A stretch of DNA of 64,000 nt, from NCBI RefSeq assembly GCF_001729485.1, contig NZ_CP017157.1, forward strand, positions 2,170,001 to 2,234,000, in the 5' to 3' direction. Origin of the DNA: Streptomyces lydicus. GTDB taxonomy: Bacteria > Actinomycetota > Actinomycetes > Streptomycetales > Streptomycetaceae. This document shows, piece after piece, positions 55,927 through 64,000 of this stretch. The translations under genes and the position numbers were made by a program. Every line of letters begins with the position of its first letter. Positions within the stretch are counted from its first letter, which is position 1. Below the pieces are notes generated by a model that was given only the letters and a program-made list of their open reading frames with translations, searched no databases and had not been told where the DNA came from.

Positions 55927-56559
55927 ATGCTCCGTGCACTCCCCGCACGCCGTTCACGCCGCAGATGGTTCGCGGCCGCGGCGCTCACCGTCGGCGTACT
56001 GACCATGCTCCCGGGGACGGCCGCCGCCGCGGCCGGGCCCCCGGCGCACGCCCCCGCGCACACCGCGCCCGCCCTGCGCACCGCCAACCGCCTCGACATC
56101 GCCATGCAGGCCCAGGAGCAGACCAACTGGTGCTGGGCCGGCTCCGGCAACACCATCGCGGCCTGGTACGGCAGGAACTACAGTCAGAACCAGTTCTGCA
56201 ACGCCGCGTTCAACCGCGCGCAGGGCACCACCTGCCCCAACGACCAGGCCACCCTGGGCAATGTGCAGAACGCCTTCAACTGGATGGGCATCAGCCCGGG
56301 CTCCTACGTGACGGGATGGCTGCGCTACTCCACCGTCCAGACCGAGATCAACGCCAACCGTCCCATCGAGACCCGCATCCAGTGGGCCTCCGGCGGCGGC
56401 CACATGCACGTCGTCTACGGCTACGACACCGACCGCAACTGGGTCTACTGGGGCGACCCCTGGGCGTCCAACTACCGCTACAACTGGGGTGACTTCGGCT
56501 ACTACGTGAACGGCAGCTCCTTCTCCTGGACGCACTCCCTCTACCGGATAGGAGCCTGA
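55927..56559 (+). CDS. Secreted papain-like (C39-type) cysteine protease
   Basis: The 210-aa protein has a Tat- or Sec-type signal (about residues 1-35; RRSRRRWFAAAALTVG), a propeptide-like stretch, and a papain-like C39/C70-type fold: QTNWCWAGSGNTIAAWYG gives the catalytic Cys (about 74), GGGHMHVVYGYD the His (about 159) and YWGDPW the Asp (about 177). Such proteases cleave peptides outside the cell; the substrate is unknown. ATG 55927 is chosen because GGGAGGAACGCC precedes it. The partner gene starts 3 bp after its stop. Confidence 0.88.
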   Translation: MLRALPARRSRRRWFAAAALTVGVLTMLPGTAAAAAGPPAHAPAHTAPALRTANRLDIAMQAQEQTNWCWAGSGNTIAAWYGRNYSQNQFCNAAFNRAQGTTCPNDQATLGNVQNAFNWMGISPGSYVTGWLRYSTVQTEINANRPIETRIQWASGGGHMHVVYGYDTDRNWVYWGDPWASNYRYNWGDFGYYVNGSSFSWTHSLYRIGA

Positions 56560-56562
56560 ACC

Positions 56563-57465
56563 ATGACGAAGCGCACCGCAGTCCGCGCCGTCACCACCGG
56601 GGCGCTGGCCACCGTCCTGCTCGGCCTCGCGCCGCACGCCGCGCTCGCCGCACCGGTGCCCGCGCCCCAGGCCCCCGGACGGGCCGGCGTCGCCGCGGCC
56701 CGCGCGGCGGCCACCGACCCGGCGACCCTGGGCACCCTCGCCCGGTTCTTCGCCGCCGAACGGAAGCGCGGCGGCGGCGCGGCGGCCGCACCCGGCACCG
56801 CACCCGCCGCGCCGCACATCGAGGGCGGCACCGTCCCCGTCTACGCCCTCTCACCGGACTTCGTCCGCGGCCGGACCGCGGCCCCCGTCGCCCGTCTGGA
56901 GTTCCTCGCCAGCAAGGCGGTGGCCGCCGACGGCCGCACCGCCTCGGTGTGGACGGCACGCCGGGGCGGCACCTGGAAGGTCGTCAACATCGCGAGCGGC
57001 GACGACGAGACCCGCTACGCGGCGGCCGGGGCGGCCCGGGACGCGTCCGGCACGGTCTTCCACGAGCCCCAGATCGACGCCTGGTACCTCCAGCGCGGGG
57101 ACCGCGTCGAACCGCTGGACGCCGACGCCCGCAAGGCCGTCGGCGCCCACGGCACCACCGTCGACGCCTACCGGAAGCGGGTGGCGAAGGCGTACGGGGA
57201 CAAGCTGCCCGGCTCCGCGTACGACAAGCGGGGCGAGGCCGGCGGCTACGGGCCCGGTAGCAACGCCGGGGGCGGTAACGGGCCCGCCCCTGCCGCCGGG
57301 GCGCCGGCCGCCCGGCAGCCGGCCGAGGCGAGTGCCGTGACGGACGCCGTGACGGGCGGCGGCCTGCCGGTGACCGCCGCCACCACGGTGGCGGCCGCCG
57401 CCGCCCTGCTCGCCCTCGGCCTGTCCGCCGCGGCGGCCCTGCGGAGGCGCCGCGGCGGCCGCTGA
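56563..57465 (+). CDS. Membrane-anchored secreted protein, partner of the protease
   Basis: The 300-aa protein has a signal peptide (about residues 1-30, ending ALAAP), an extracellular domain (about 80-215; VYALSPDFVRG, RLEFLASKAVAADG, WKVVNIASGDDE), a Gly/Ala/Pro linker and a C-terminal membrane segment (about 268-290) followed by RRRRGG. It looks like a wall-exposed, membrane-anchored protein. No known family is recognised. Its ATG is 3 bp after the protease stop, so they are made together; it could be the protease's substrate, inhibitor or anchor. Confidence 0.82.
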   Translation: MTKRTAVRAVTTGALATVLLGLAPHAALAAPVPAPQAPGRAGVAAARAAATDPATLGTLARFFAAERKRGGGAAAAPGTAPAAPHIEGGTVPVYALSPDFVRGRTAAPVARLEFLASKAVAADGRTASVWTARRGGTWKVVNIASGDDETRYAAAGAARDASGTVFHEPQIDAWYLQRGDRVEPLDADARKAVGAHGTTVDAYRKRVAKAYGDKLPGSAYDKRGEAGGYGPGSNAGGGNGPAPAAGAPAARQPAEASAVTDAVTGGGLPVTAATTVAAAAALLALGLSAAAALRRRRGGR

Positions 57466-57550
57466 CGCGGAGCCACCGGGGCGGGCGAGGAGCCGCGGGC
57501 CGAGGCCGATCCCTCCGCCGGGCCGCTTTTCCCCGCCCCGGATCGCGTCC

Positions 57551-57593
57551 CCCCGCCCCCTCCCCCTCTCCCCCTTCGGGGGAGGGGGCGGGG
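57551..57593 (+). terminator. Terminator after the protease operon
   Basis: A perfect 15-bp inverted repeat (CCCCGCCCCCTCCCC with GGGGAGGGGGCGGGG, 13-nt loop) lies 85 bp after the stop. Confidence 0.75.
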
Positions 57594-57656
57594 GTGGGGT
57601 TCGGGGGTGGGGGGAGGAGCCCTCCGCACGCCTCGGCAACGGTCCGGAAACCGTGA

Positions 57657-57679
57657 TTGTCGGTGGCGGTCAGTAGGGT
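57657..57679 (+). promoter_or_regulatory. RecA-NDp/PafBC-type promoter of uvrC operon
   Basis: TTGTCGGTG, 8 nt, TAGGGT, then 7 nt to the ATG 57687. A perfect match (R=G) with a leaderless layout. Confidence 0.85.
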
Positions 57680-57686
57680 GGTGTGC

Positions 57687-59756
57687 ATGGCAGACCCCAG
57701 CAGCTACCGACCCAAGCCGGGACAGATCCCCGACTCGCCGGGGGTCTATAAGTTCCGCGACGAACACGGCCGCGTCATCTACGTGGGCAAGGCCAAGAGC
57801 CTGCGCCAGCGCCTGGCCAACTACTTCCAGGACCTGGCCGGTCTCCACCCGCGTACCCGCACGATGGTCACCACCGCCGCCTCCGTGGAGTGGACCGTCG
57901 TCACCACCGAGGTCGAGGCGCTCCAGCTCGAATACAGCTGGATCAAGGAGTTCGACCCCCGCTTCAACGTCAAGTACCGCGACGACAAGAGCTATCCGTA
58001 CCTCGCGGTGACCCTCAACGAAGAGTTCCCGCGCGTCCAGGTCATGCGCGGCGCCAAGAAGAAGGGCGTGCGCTACTTCGGCCCGTACGCGCACGCCTGG
58101 GCCATCCGCGAGACCGTCGACCTGATGCTCCGCGTCTTCCCCGTACGCACCTGCTCCGCCGGCGTGTTCAAGCGTTCCGCCCAGATCGGCCGCCCCTGTC
58201 TGCTCGGCTACATCGGCAAGTGCTCCGCGCCCTGCGTCGGCCGGATCCCCGCCGAGGAGCACCGCGAACTGGCCGAGGAGTTCTGCGACTTCATGGCCGG
58301 CCGCACCGGCGCCTACCTCCGCCGCCTGGAGCGCCGCATGCAGGAGGCCGCCGAGGAGATGGAGTACGAGCGCGCCGCCCGGCTGCGGGACGACATAGGC
58401 GCGCTCAAGCGGGCGATGGAGAAGAGCGCCGTGGTGCTGGCCGACGCCACCGACGCCGACCTGATCGCGGTCGCCGAGGACGAGCTCGAAGCCGCCGTCC
58501 AGATCTTCCACGTCCGCGGCGGCCGGGTGCGCGGCCAGCGCGGCTGGGTCACCGACAAGGTCGAGGCCGTCACCACCGCTGGCCTCGTCGAACACGCCCT
58601 CCAGCAGCTGTACGGCGAGGAGCAGGGGGACGCCGTCCCCAAGGAGGTCCTGGTCCCGGCGCTGCCCGAGCCCGTCGAGCCGGTCGCCCAGTGGCTCTCC
58701 CAGCGCCGCGGCTCCCAGGTCTCGCTGCGCATACCGCAGCGCGGCGACAAGAAGGACCTGATGGCCACGGTCGGCCGCAACGCCCAGCAGGCGCTGGCGC
58801 TGCACAAGACCAAGCGGGCCTCCGACCTGACCACCCGCTCCCGCGCCCTGGAGGAGATCGCCGAGGCCCTCGGTCTGGACTCGGTCCCGCTGCGCATCGA
58901 GTGCTTCGACATCTCCCACCTCCAGGGCGAGGACGTGGTCGCCTCGATGGTGGTGTTCGAGGACGGGCTCGTCCGGAAGAGCGAATACCGCCGCTTCCAG
59001 ATCAAGGGCTTCGAGGGCCAGGACGATGTCCGGTCCATGCACGAGGTCATCGGCCGCCGCTTCAAGCGCTATCTCCAGGAGAAGCAGAAGTCGGGGGAGT
59101 GGACGGAGGAGCCCGACGGCGCAACCGCCGCCCCCGTGGACGGTGTGGTCACCGCCTCCGGGGAGCCGGACCCGGCCGACGGCCGCCCCGTCGACGACGA
59201 CGGCCGCCCCAAGCGGTTCGCCTACCCTCCCCAGCTCGTGGTCGTCGACGGCGGCGCTCCCCAGGTCGCGGCCGCCCGCCGGGCCCTGGACGAGCTCGGC
59301 ATCGACGACGTCGCGGTGTGCGGCCTGGCCAAGCGCCTCGAAGAGGTCTGGCTGCCCGGGGAGGACGACCCGGTCGTGCTGCCCCGCAGCAGCGAGGGGC
59401 TCTACCTCCTCCAGCGGGTCCGCGACGAGGCGCACCGCTTCGCGATCACCTACCAGCGCAACAAGCGCAGCAAGCGGCTGAAGTCCTCGCCGCTCGACGC
59501 CGTACCGGGCCTGGGCGACACCCGCCGCCAGGCACTCCTCAAGCACTTCGGCTCGTTGAAGAAGCTGCGCGCCGCGACGGTCGACGAGATCTGCGCGGTC
59601 CCCGGCGTGGGCCGCAAGACCGCCGAGACGGTCGCCGCGGCGCTGGCCGGGGCGGCGCCGTCCGCTCCTGCGGTGAACACCGCCACAGGAGAGATCATTG
59701 AGGATGACGGGGCCCCACCGGCCGCGTTGTCGGCAGAACGGGGGCAGGAACGATGA
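57687..59756 (+). CDS. uvrC: Excinuclease ABC subunit C
   Basis: The 689-aa UvrC makes both incisions in nucleotide excision repair. Domains: GIY-YIG nuclease (about residues 11-92; [25 protein letters not shown]), a cysteine cluster (RTCSAG ... [15 protein letters not shown]), UVR domain (about 207-242), the RNase H-like nuclease (about 385-560; [19 protein letters not shown] with the catalytic DxS) and two HhH motifs (about 610-670). ATG 57687 lies 7 nt after the -10, so the mRNA is leaderless; an upstream in-frame start (57657) lies inside the promoter. The stop overlaps rapZ by ATGA. Confidence 0.98.
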   Translation: MADPSSYRPKPGQIPDSPGVYKFRDEHGRVIYVGKAKSLRQRLANYFQDLAGLHPRTRTMVTTAASVEWTVVTTEVEALQLEYSWIKEFDPRFNVKYRDDKSYPYLAVTLNEEFPRVQVMRGAKKKGVRYFGPYAHAWAIRETVDLMLRVFPVRTCSAGVFKRSAQIGRPCLLGYIGKCSAPCVGRIPAEEHRELAEEFCDFMAGRTGAYLRRLERRMQEAAEEMEYERAARLRDDIGALKRAMEKSAVVLADATDADLIAVAEDELEAAVQIFHVRGGRVRGQRGWVTDKVEAVTTAGLVEHALQQLYGEEQGDAVPKEVLVPALPEPVEPVAQWLSQRRGSQVSLRIPQRGDKKDLMATVGRNAQQALALHKTKRASDLTTRSRALEEIAEALGLDSVPLRIECFDISHLQGEDVVASMVVFEDGLVRKSEYRRFQIKGFEGQDDVRSMHEVIGRRFKRYLQEKQKSGEWTEEPDGATAAPVDGVVTASGEPDPADGRPVDDDGRPKRFAYPPQLVVVDGGAPQVAAARRALDELGIDDVAVCGLAKRLEEVWLPGEDDPVVLPRSSEGLYLLQRVRDEAHRFAITYQRNKRSKRLKSSPLDAVPGLGDTRRQALLKHFGSLKKLRAATVDEICAVPGVGRKTAETVAAALAGAAPSAPAVNTATGEIIEDDGAPPAALSAERGQER

Positions 59757-60706
59757 GTACAGAGCGCGAACCGCAGGAAACCGAGAGAGACGGTGCACAG
59801 GTGAGTACGGGCACGATGCGCGAGTCCGACCAGGGAGAGAGCGCCGCGATCCCGGAGCTGGTGATCATCTCCGGGATGTCCGGCGCCGGCCGCAGCACGG
59901 CAGCGAAGTGCCTGGAGGACCTCGGCTGGTTCGTCGTCGACAACATCCCGCCCGAGCTGATCGCCCCGATGGTTGAGCTGGGCGCCCGCTCGCAGGGCAA
60001 CGTCGCCCGCATCGCGGTCGTCGTCGACGTCCGCGGCCGCCGCTTCTTCGCCAACCTCAAGGAGTCGCTGGCCACCCTCGACGCGCAGAACGTCAAGCGC
60101 CGCATCGTCTTCCTGGAGTCCTCCGACGAGGCCCTGGTGCGCCGCTTCGAGTCGGTGCGCCGCCCGCACCCCCTCCAGGGCGACGGCCGGATCGTCGACG
60201 GCATCGCCGCCGAGCGCGATCTGCTGCGCGAGCTGCGCGGCGACGCCGACCTGGTCATCGACACCTCCAGCCTCAACGTCCACGAGCTGCGCGCCAAGAT
60301 GGACGCCCAGTTCGCCGGCGAGGAGGTCCCCGAGCTGCGCGCCACCGTCATGTCCTTCGGCTTCAAGTACGGCCTGCCGGTCGACGCCGACATGGTCATC
60401 GACTGCCGCTTCATTCCCAACCCGCACTGGGTCCCCGAGCTGCGCCCCTTCACCGGCCTGAACGACGAGGTCTCCACCTACGTCTTCAGCCAGCCCGGCT
60501 CCAAGGAGTTCCTCGACGGCTACGCCGAGCTGCTGCGGATCGTCGCGGAGGGCTACCGCCGTGAGGGCAAGCGCTATGTGACCATCGCCGTGGGCTGCAC
60601 GGGCGGCAAGCACCGCAGTGTCGCGATGTCCGAGAAGCTCGCCCGCCGCCTGGTCTCCGAAGGGGTGGAAACGGTCGTCGTCCACCGGGACATGGGGCGC
60701 GAGTGA
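59753..60706 (+). CDS. rapZ: RNase adapter RapZ-type nucleotide-binding protein
   Basis: The 317-aa protein has a P-loop GMSGAGRST (about residues 42-50), with Arg where Lys is usual, and the C-terminal RapZ signature [14 protein letters not shown] (about 283-296). In E. coli RapZ controls glmS mRNA decay through small RNAs; the actinobacterial role is unclear, though the gene always accompanies yvcK and whiA. ATG 59753 overlaps the uvrC stop; the next GTG start overlaps its own stop. Confidence 0.96.
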   Translation: MSTEREPQETERDGAQVSTGTMRESDQGESAAIPELVIISGMSGAGRSTAAKCLEDLGWFVVDNIPPELIAPMVELGARSQGNVARIAVVVDVRGRRFFANLKESLATLDAQNVKRRIVFLESSDEALVRRFESVRRPHPLQGDGRIVDGIAAERDLLRELRGDADLVIDTSSLNVHELRAKMDAQFAGEEVPELRATVMSFGFKYGLPVDADMVIDCRFIPNPHWVPELRPFTGLNDEVSTYVFSQPGSKEFLDGYAELLRIVAEGYRREGKRYVTIAVGCTGGKHRSVAMSEKLARRLVSEGVETVVVHRDMGRE

Positions 60707-61764
60707 CCGGCCGTACCCCGCGGCTCCGCCGGGTCCGCAGATTCGTTCCCAGCGTCCGCACGACGAAGGGCGCCACGCCCAAGGTGGTGGCGCTCGGCGG
60801 CGGCATGGGCCTGTCCGCCTCGCTCGCCGCGCTGCGCCGCATCACCGGCGACCTGACGGCCGTCGTCACGGTCGCCGACGACGGCGGCTCCAGCGGCCGG
60901 CTCCGCGACGAGCTGGGCGTGCTGCCGCCCGGCGATCTCCGTAAGGCGCTGGCCGCGCTGTGCGGCGACGACGACTGGGGCCAGACCTGGTCCCGGGTGA
61001 TCCAGCACAGGTTCCAGAGCGAGGGCGAGCTGCACGACCACGCGGTCGGCAACCTGCTGATCGTCGCCCTGTGGGAGCAGCTCGGTGACCACGTCAAGGC
61101 GCTCGACCTGGTCGGCAAGCTGCTCGGCGCGCACGGCCGGGTGCTGCCGATGTCGGCGGTGCCCCTGGAGCTCCAGGCGCAGGTCAGGGGCCATGACCCG
61201 GAGCGTCCCGACGACATCTCCACGGTCCGCGGCCAGGCCACCGTCGCGCTCACCCGCGGCGAGGTGCAGTCCGTGCACGTCGTCCCGGAGGAGCCGCCGG
61301 CCGTTCCGGAGGCGGTCGCCGCGGTGCGGGACGCCGACTGGGTGGTGCTCGGCCCCGGCTCGTGGTTCTCGTCGGTGATCCCGCATCTGCTGGTGCCCGA
61401 GCTGCGCGAGGCGCTGGAGGAGACCAAGGCCCGGAAGGTCCTCTCCCTCAACCTCGCGCCGCAACCCGGCGAAACCGATGGCTTCTCCCCGCAGCGTCAT
61501 TTGGAGGTTTTGGCCCGACACGCCCCTAAACTCGCCTTCGACGTGGTGCTGGCCGACAGGGCCGCCGTGCCCGACACCGAAGGTCTGACGGTTGCCGCCA
61601 AGCAACTCGTCGGCAGCGAGGTCGAGCTGGCGGCAGTCGCGGCACAAGGAGACGACGCCCGGTCGAGTGCCGGGGGAGCCCCCGACCGGCACGACCCGGA
61701 GCTGCTGGCAGCCGCGTACGACCGTATTTTTCGGATGCATGGAAGGATCGGCCCATGGCGATGA
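60703..61764 (+). CDS. yvcK: Gluconeogenesis factor YvcK/CofD-like protein
   Basis: The 353-aa protein begins its Rossmann-like core with [17 protein letters not shown] (about residues 28-44), followed by [30 protein letters not shown] (about 58-87). [13 protein letters not shown] (near 250) is also conserved. YvcK proteins bind UDP-sugars and are needed for cell-wall homeostasis on some carbon sources. GTG 60703 overlaps the rapZ stop (GTGA). Its 3' end overlaps whiA by 10 bp. A possible internal promoter for whiA sits near 61517-61532. Confidence 0.95.
   Translation: MTGRTPRLRRVRRFVPSVRTTKGATPKVVALGGGMGLSASLAALRRITGDLTAVVTVADDGGSSGRLRDELGVLPPGDLRKALAALCGDDDWGQTWSRVIQHRFQSEGELHDHAVGNLLIVALWEQLGDHVKALDLVGKLLGAHGRVLPMSAVPLELQAQVRGHDPERPDDISTVRGQATVALTRGEVQSVHVVPEEPPAVPEAVAAVRDADWVVLGPGSWFSSVIPHLLVPELREALEETKARKVLSLNLAPQPGETDGFSPQRHLEVLARHAPKLAFDVVLADRAAVPDTEGLTVAAKQLVGSEVELAAVAAQGDDARSSAGGAPDRHDPELLAAAYDRIFRMHGRIGPWR
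61517..61532 (+). promoter_or_regulatory. Possible internal whiA promoter with GACAC box
   Basis: GACAC (61517-61521), the motif bound by WhiA in Streptomyces, is followed by TAAACT (61527-61532). The surrounding codons (TTG, GTT, TTG) are atypically A/T-rich for this gene. Candidate only. Confidence 0.35.
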
Positions 61765-62744
61765 CGGCTGCGGTGAAGGATGAGATCTCCCGGCTCCCCG
61801 TCACCCGGACCTGCTGCCGGAAGTCGGAGGTCTCGTCGATCCTGCGGTTCGCGGGAGGTCTGCACCTGGTCAGCGGACGCATTGTGATCGAGGCGGAGCT
61901 GGACACGGGCATCGCGGCCCGCCGGCTGCGCAAGGACATCCTGGAGATCTTCGGCCACAGCTCCGACCTGGTGGTGATGGCCCCCGGCGGCCTGCGGCGC
62001 GGCAGCCGCTACGTCGTACGGGTGGTGGCCGGCGGCGACCAGCTCGCCCGGCAGACCGGCCTGGTCGACGGCCGCGGCCGCCCCATCCGCGGCCTGCCCC
62101 CGCAGGTGGTCTCCGGTGCGACCTGCGACGCCGAAGCGGCGTGGCGCGGCGCGTTCCTGGCCCACGGCTCGCTCACCGAGCCCGGCCGCTCCTCCTCGCT
62201 GGAGGTCACCTGCCCCGGCCCCGAGGCGGCGCTCGCGCTGGTCGGCGCGGCGCGCCGGCTCGGCATCGGCGCCAAGGCCCGCGAGGTGCGCGGCGTGGAC
62301 CGCGTCGTCGTCCGTGACGGTGACGCGATCGGCGCGCTGCTGACGCGGCTCGGCGCCCACGAGTCGGTGCTCGCCTGGGAGGAGCGGCGGATGCGCCGCG
62401 AGGTCCGGGCCACCGCCAACCGGCTGGCCAACTTCGACGACGCCAACCTCCGCCGCTCGGCACGCGCCGCGGTCGCCGCGGGTGCCCGGGTCCAGCGGGC
62501 CCTGGAGATCCTCGGCGAGGAGGTCCCCGAGCACCTCGCGGCGGCCGGCCGGCTGCGCATGGAGCACAAGCAGGCGTCGCTGGAGGAGCTGGGCGCGCTC
62601 GCCGACCCGCCGCTGACCAAGGACGCCGTCGCCGGCCGGATCCGCCGCCTGCTGGCGATGGCCGACAAGCGCGCCCAGGACCTGGGCATTCCCGGTACGG
62701 AGTCCAACCTCACCGAGGAGCTCGCCGAGGGCATGGTCGGCTGA
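61755..62744 (+). CDS. whiA: Sporulation regulator WhiA
   Basis: The 329-aa protein has the N-terminal LAGLIDADG-like fold (about 10-210; [34 protein letters not shown]) and a C-terminal helix-turn-helix (about 245-310; [29 protein letters not shown]). In Streptomyces WhiA with WhiB turns on genes for sporulation septation; it binds GACAC. No endonuclease activity is expected. ATG 61755 overlaps yvcK; ATG 61761 is an alternative. It is the last gene of the uvrC operon. Confidence 0.98.
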   Translation: MAMTAAVKDEISRLPVTRTCCRKSEVSSILRFAGGLHLVSGRIVIEAELDTGIAARRLRKDILEIFGHSSDLVVMAPGGLRRGSRYVVRVVAGGDQLARQTGLVDGRGRPIRGLPPQVVSGATCDAEAAWRGAFLAHGSLTEPGRSSSLEVTCPGPEAALALVGAARRLGIGAKAREVRGVDRVVVRDGDAIGALLTRLGAHESVLAWEERRMRREVRATANRLANFDDANLRRSARAAVAAGARVQRALEILGEEVPEHLAAAGRLRMEHKQASLEELGALADPPLTKDAVAGRIRRLLAMADKRAQDLGIPGTESNLTEELAEGMVG

Positions 62745-62770
62745 CCGCACCCTCCTCATCCGTCCTTCCC

Positions 62771-62799
62771 GCCCCCGGTGCCGCGCGCGCACCGGGGGC
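62771..62799 (+). terminator. whiA operon terminator
   Basis: A perfect 11-bp inverted repeat, GCCCCCGGTGC with GCACCGGGGGC, has a 7-nt loop and lies 26 bp after the whiA stop. Confidence 0.8.
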
Positions 62800-62858
62800 G
62801 GTCGCGCACGGCCGGACGCCGGGCCGAAAGCGCTCATCTGAGAAGCATCGAGCGCGTT

Positions 62859-63972
<1,114 letters not shown>

Positions 63973-64000
63973 TATCTCTGCCTGGTACCCGAGGCACCGA

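Overview
The window is a GC-rich (roughly 72% by eye) actinobacterial chromosome segment, almost certainly from a Streptomyces. Three things point there: the polA ... rpsA ... uvrB ... uvrA ... uvrC-rapZ-yvcK-whiA-gap order known from Streptomyces chromosomes, strong third-position G/C in every real gene, and family members typical of the genus (DUF4184, DUF3068, DUF6343, WhiA, a mycothiol-dependent isomerase). I see no tRNA, rRNA or CRISPR array. Most of the window is core chromosome; the one clear mobile element is an IS982-type insertion sequence.

Layout. 1-8.0 kb: the 3' part of polA with a strong terminator and short tandem repeats, a DUF4184 membrane protein, a secreted lytic transglycosylase, an intact IS982-type element sitting directly after that gene's stop codon, then a tiny membrane peptide and a DUF3068 protein. 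8.2-17.6 kb: HrpB helicase, a methyltransferase, rpsA with a clear promoter and terminator, a PAC2 protein, coaE, a cupin, a TPR protein and a DUF6343 protein. 17.6-25.9 kb: a UvrD-like helicase facing away from a translationally coupled trio (SNF2 ATPase, SWIM zinc-finger protein, XPB-associated-like protein). 25.9-35.1 kb: accessory metabolism and regulators, a WGR/beta-propeller protein, a PemK/MazF-like protein, an O6-alkylguanine methyltransferase operon and a secreted GDPD. 35.8-42.1 kb: uvrB, two TerD proteins, and TerC behind a yybP-ykoY (Mn2+) riboswitch. 42.2-46.1 kb: MBL hydrolase, DinB-fold enzyme, and a divergent FAD monooxygenase/TetR pair. 46.4-49.5 kb: uvrA. 49.6-54.3 kb: a sugar or polyol catabolic cluster around a LacI operator. 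54.3-57.5 kb: Rieske lipoprotein, HTH regulator, secreted cysteine protease with a membrane-anchored partner. 57.7-64 kb: uvrC-rapZ-yvcK-whiA, then gap.

How it fits together. The thread that links the window is DNA repair: polA, uvrA, uvrB, uvrC, ogt and several helicases. Five genes or operons (hrpB, the WGR/propeller gene, ogt-DUF1697, uvrB, and the uvrC-rapZ-yvcK-whiA operon) begin with the same 23-bp promoter architecture, TTGTC(A/G)GTG-N8-TAnnnT. This matches the mycobacterial RecA-NDp/PafBC-type, LexA-independent DNA-damage promoter. A weaker copy lies ahead of the SNF2-SWIM trio. This proposed damage regulon, with the uncharacterised WGR/propeller protein as a member and whiA downstream of a damage promoter, is the main discovery candidate. 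Others are a nested 35-bp dyad in front of the UvrD-like helicase, the Mn2+ riboswitch/TerC/TerD stress block beside uvrB, and a 20-nt G tract upstream of the PAC2 gene.
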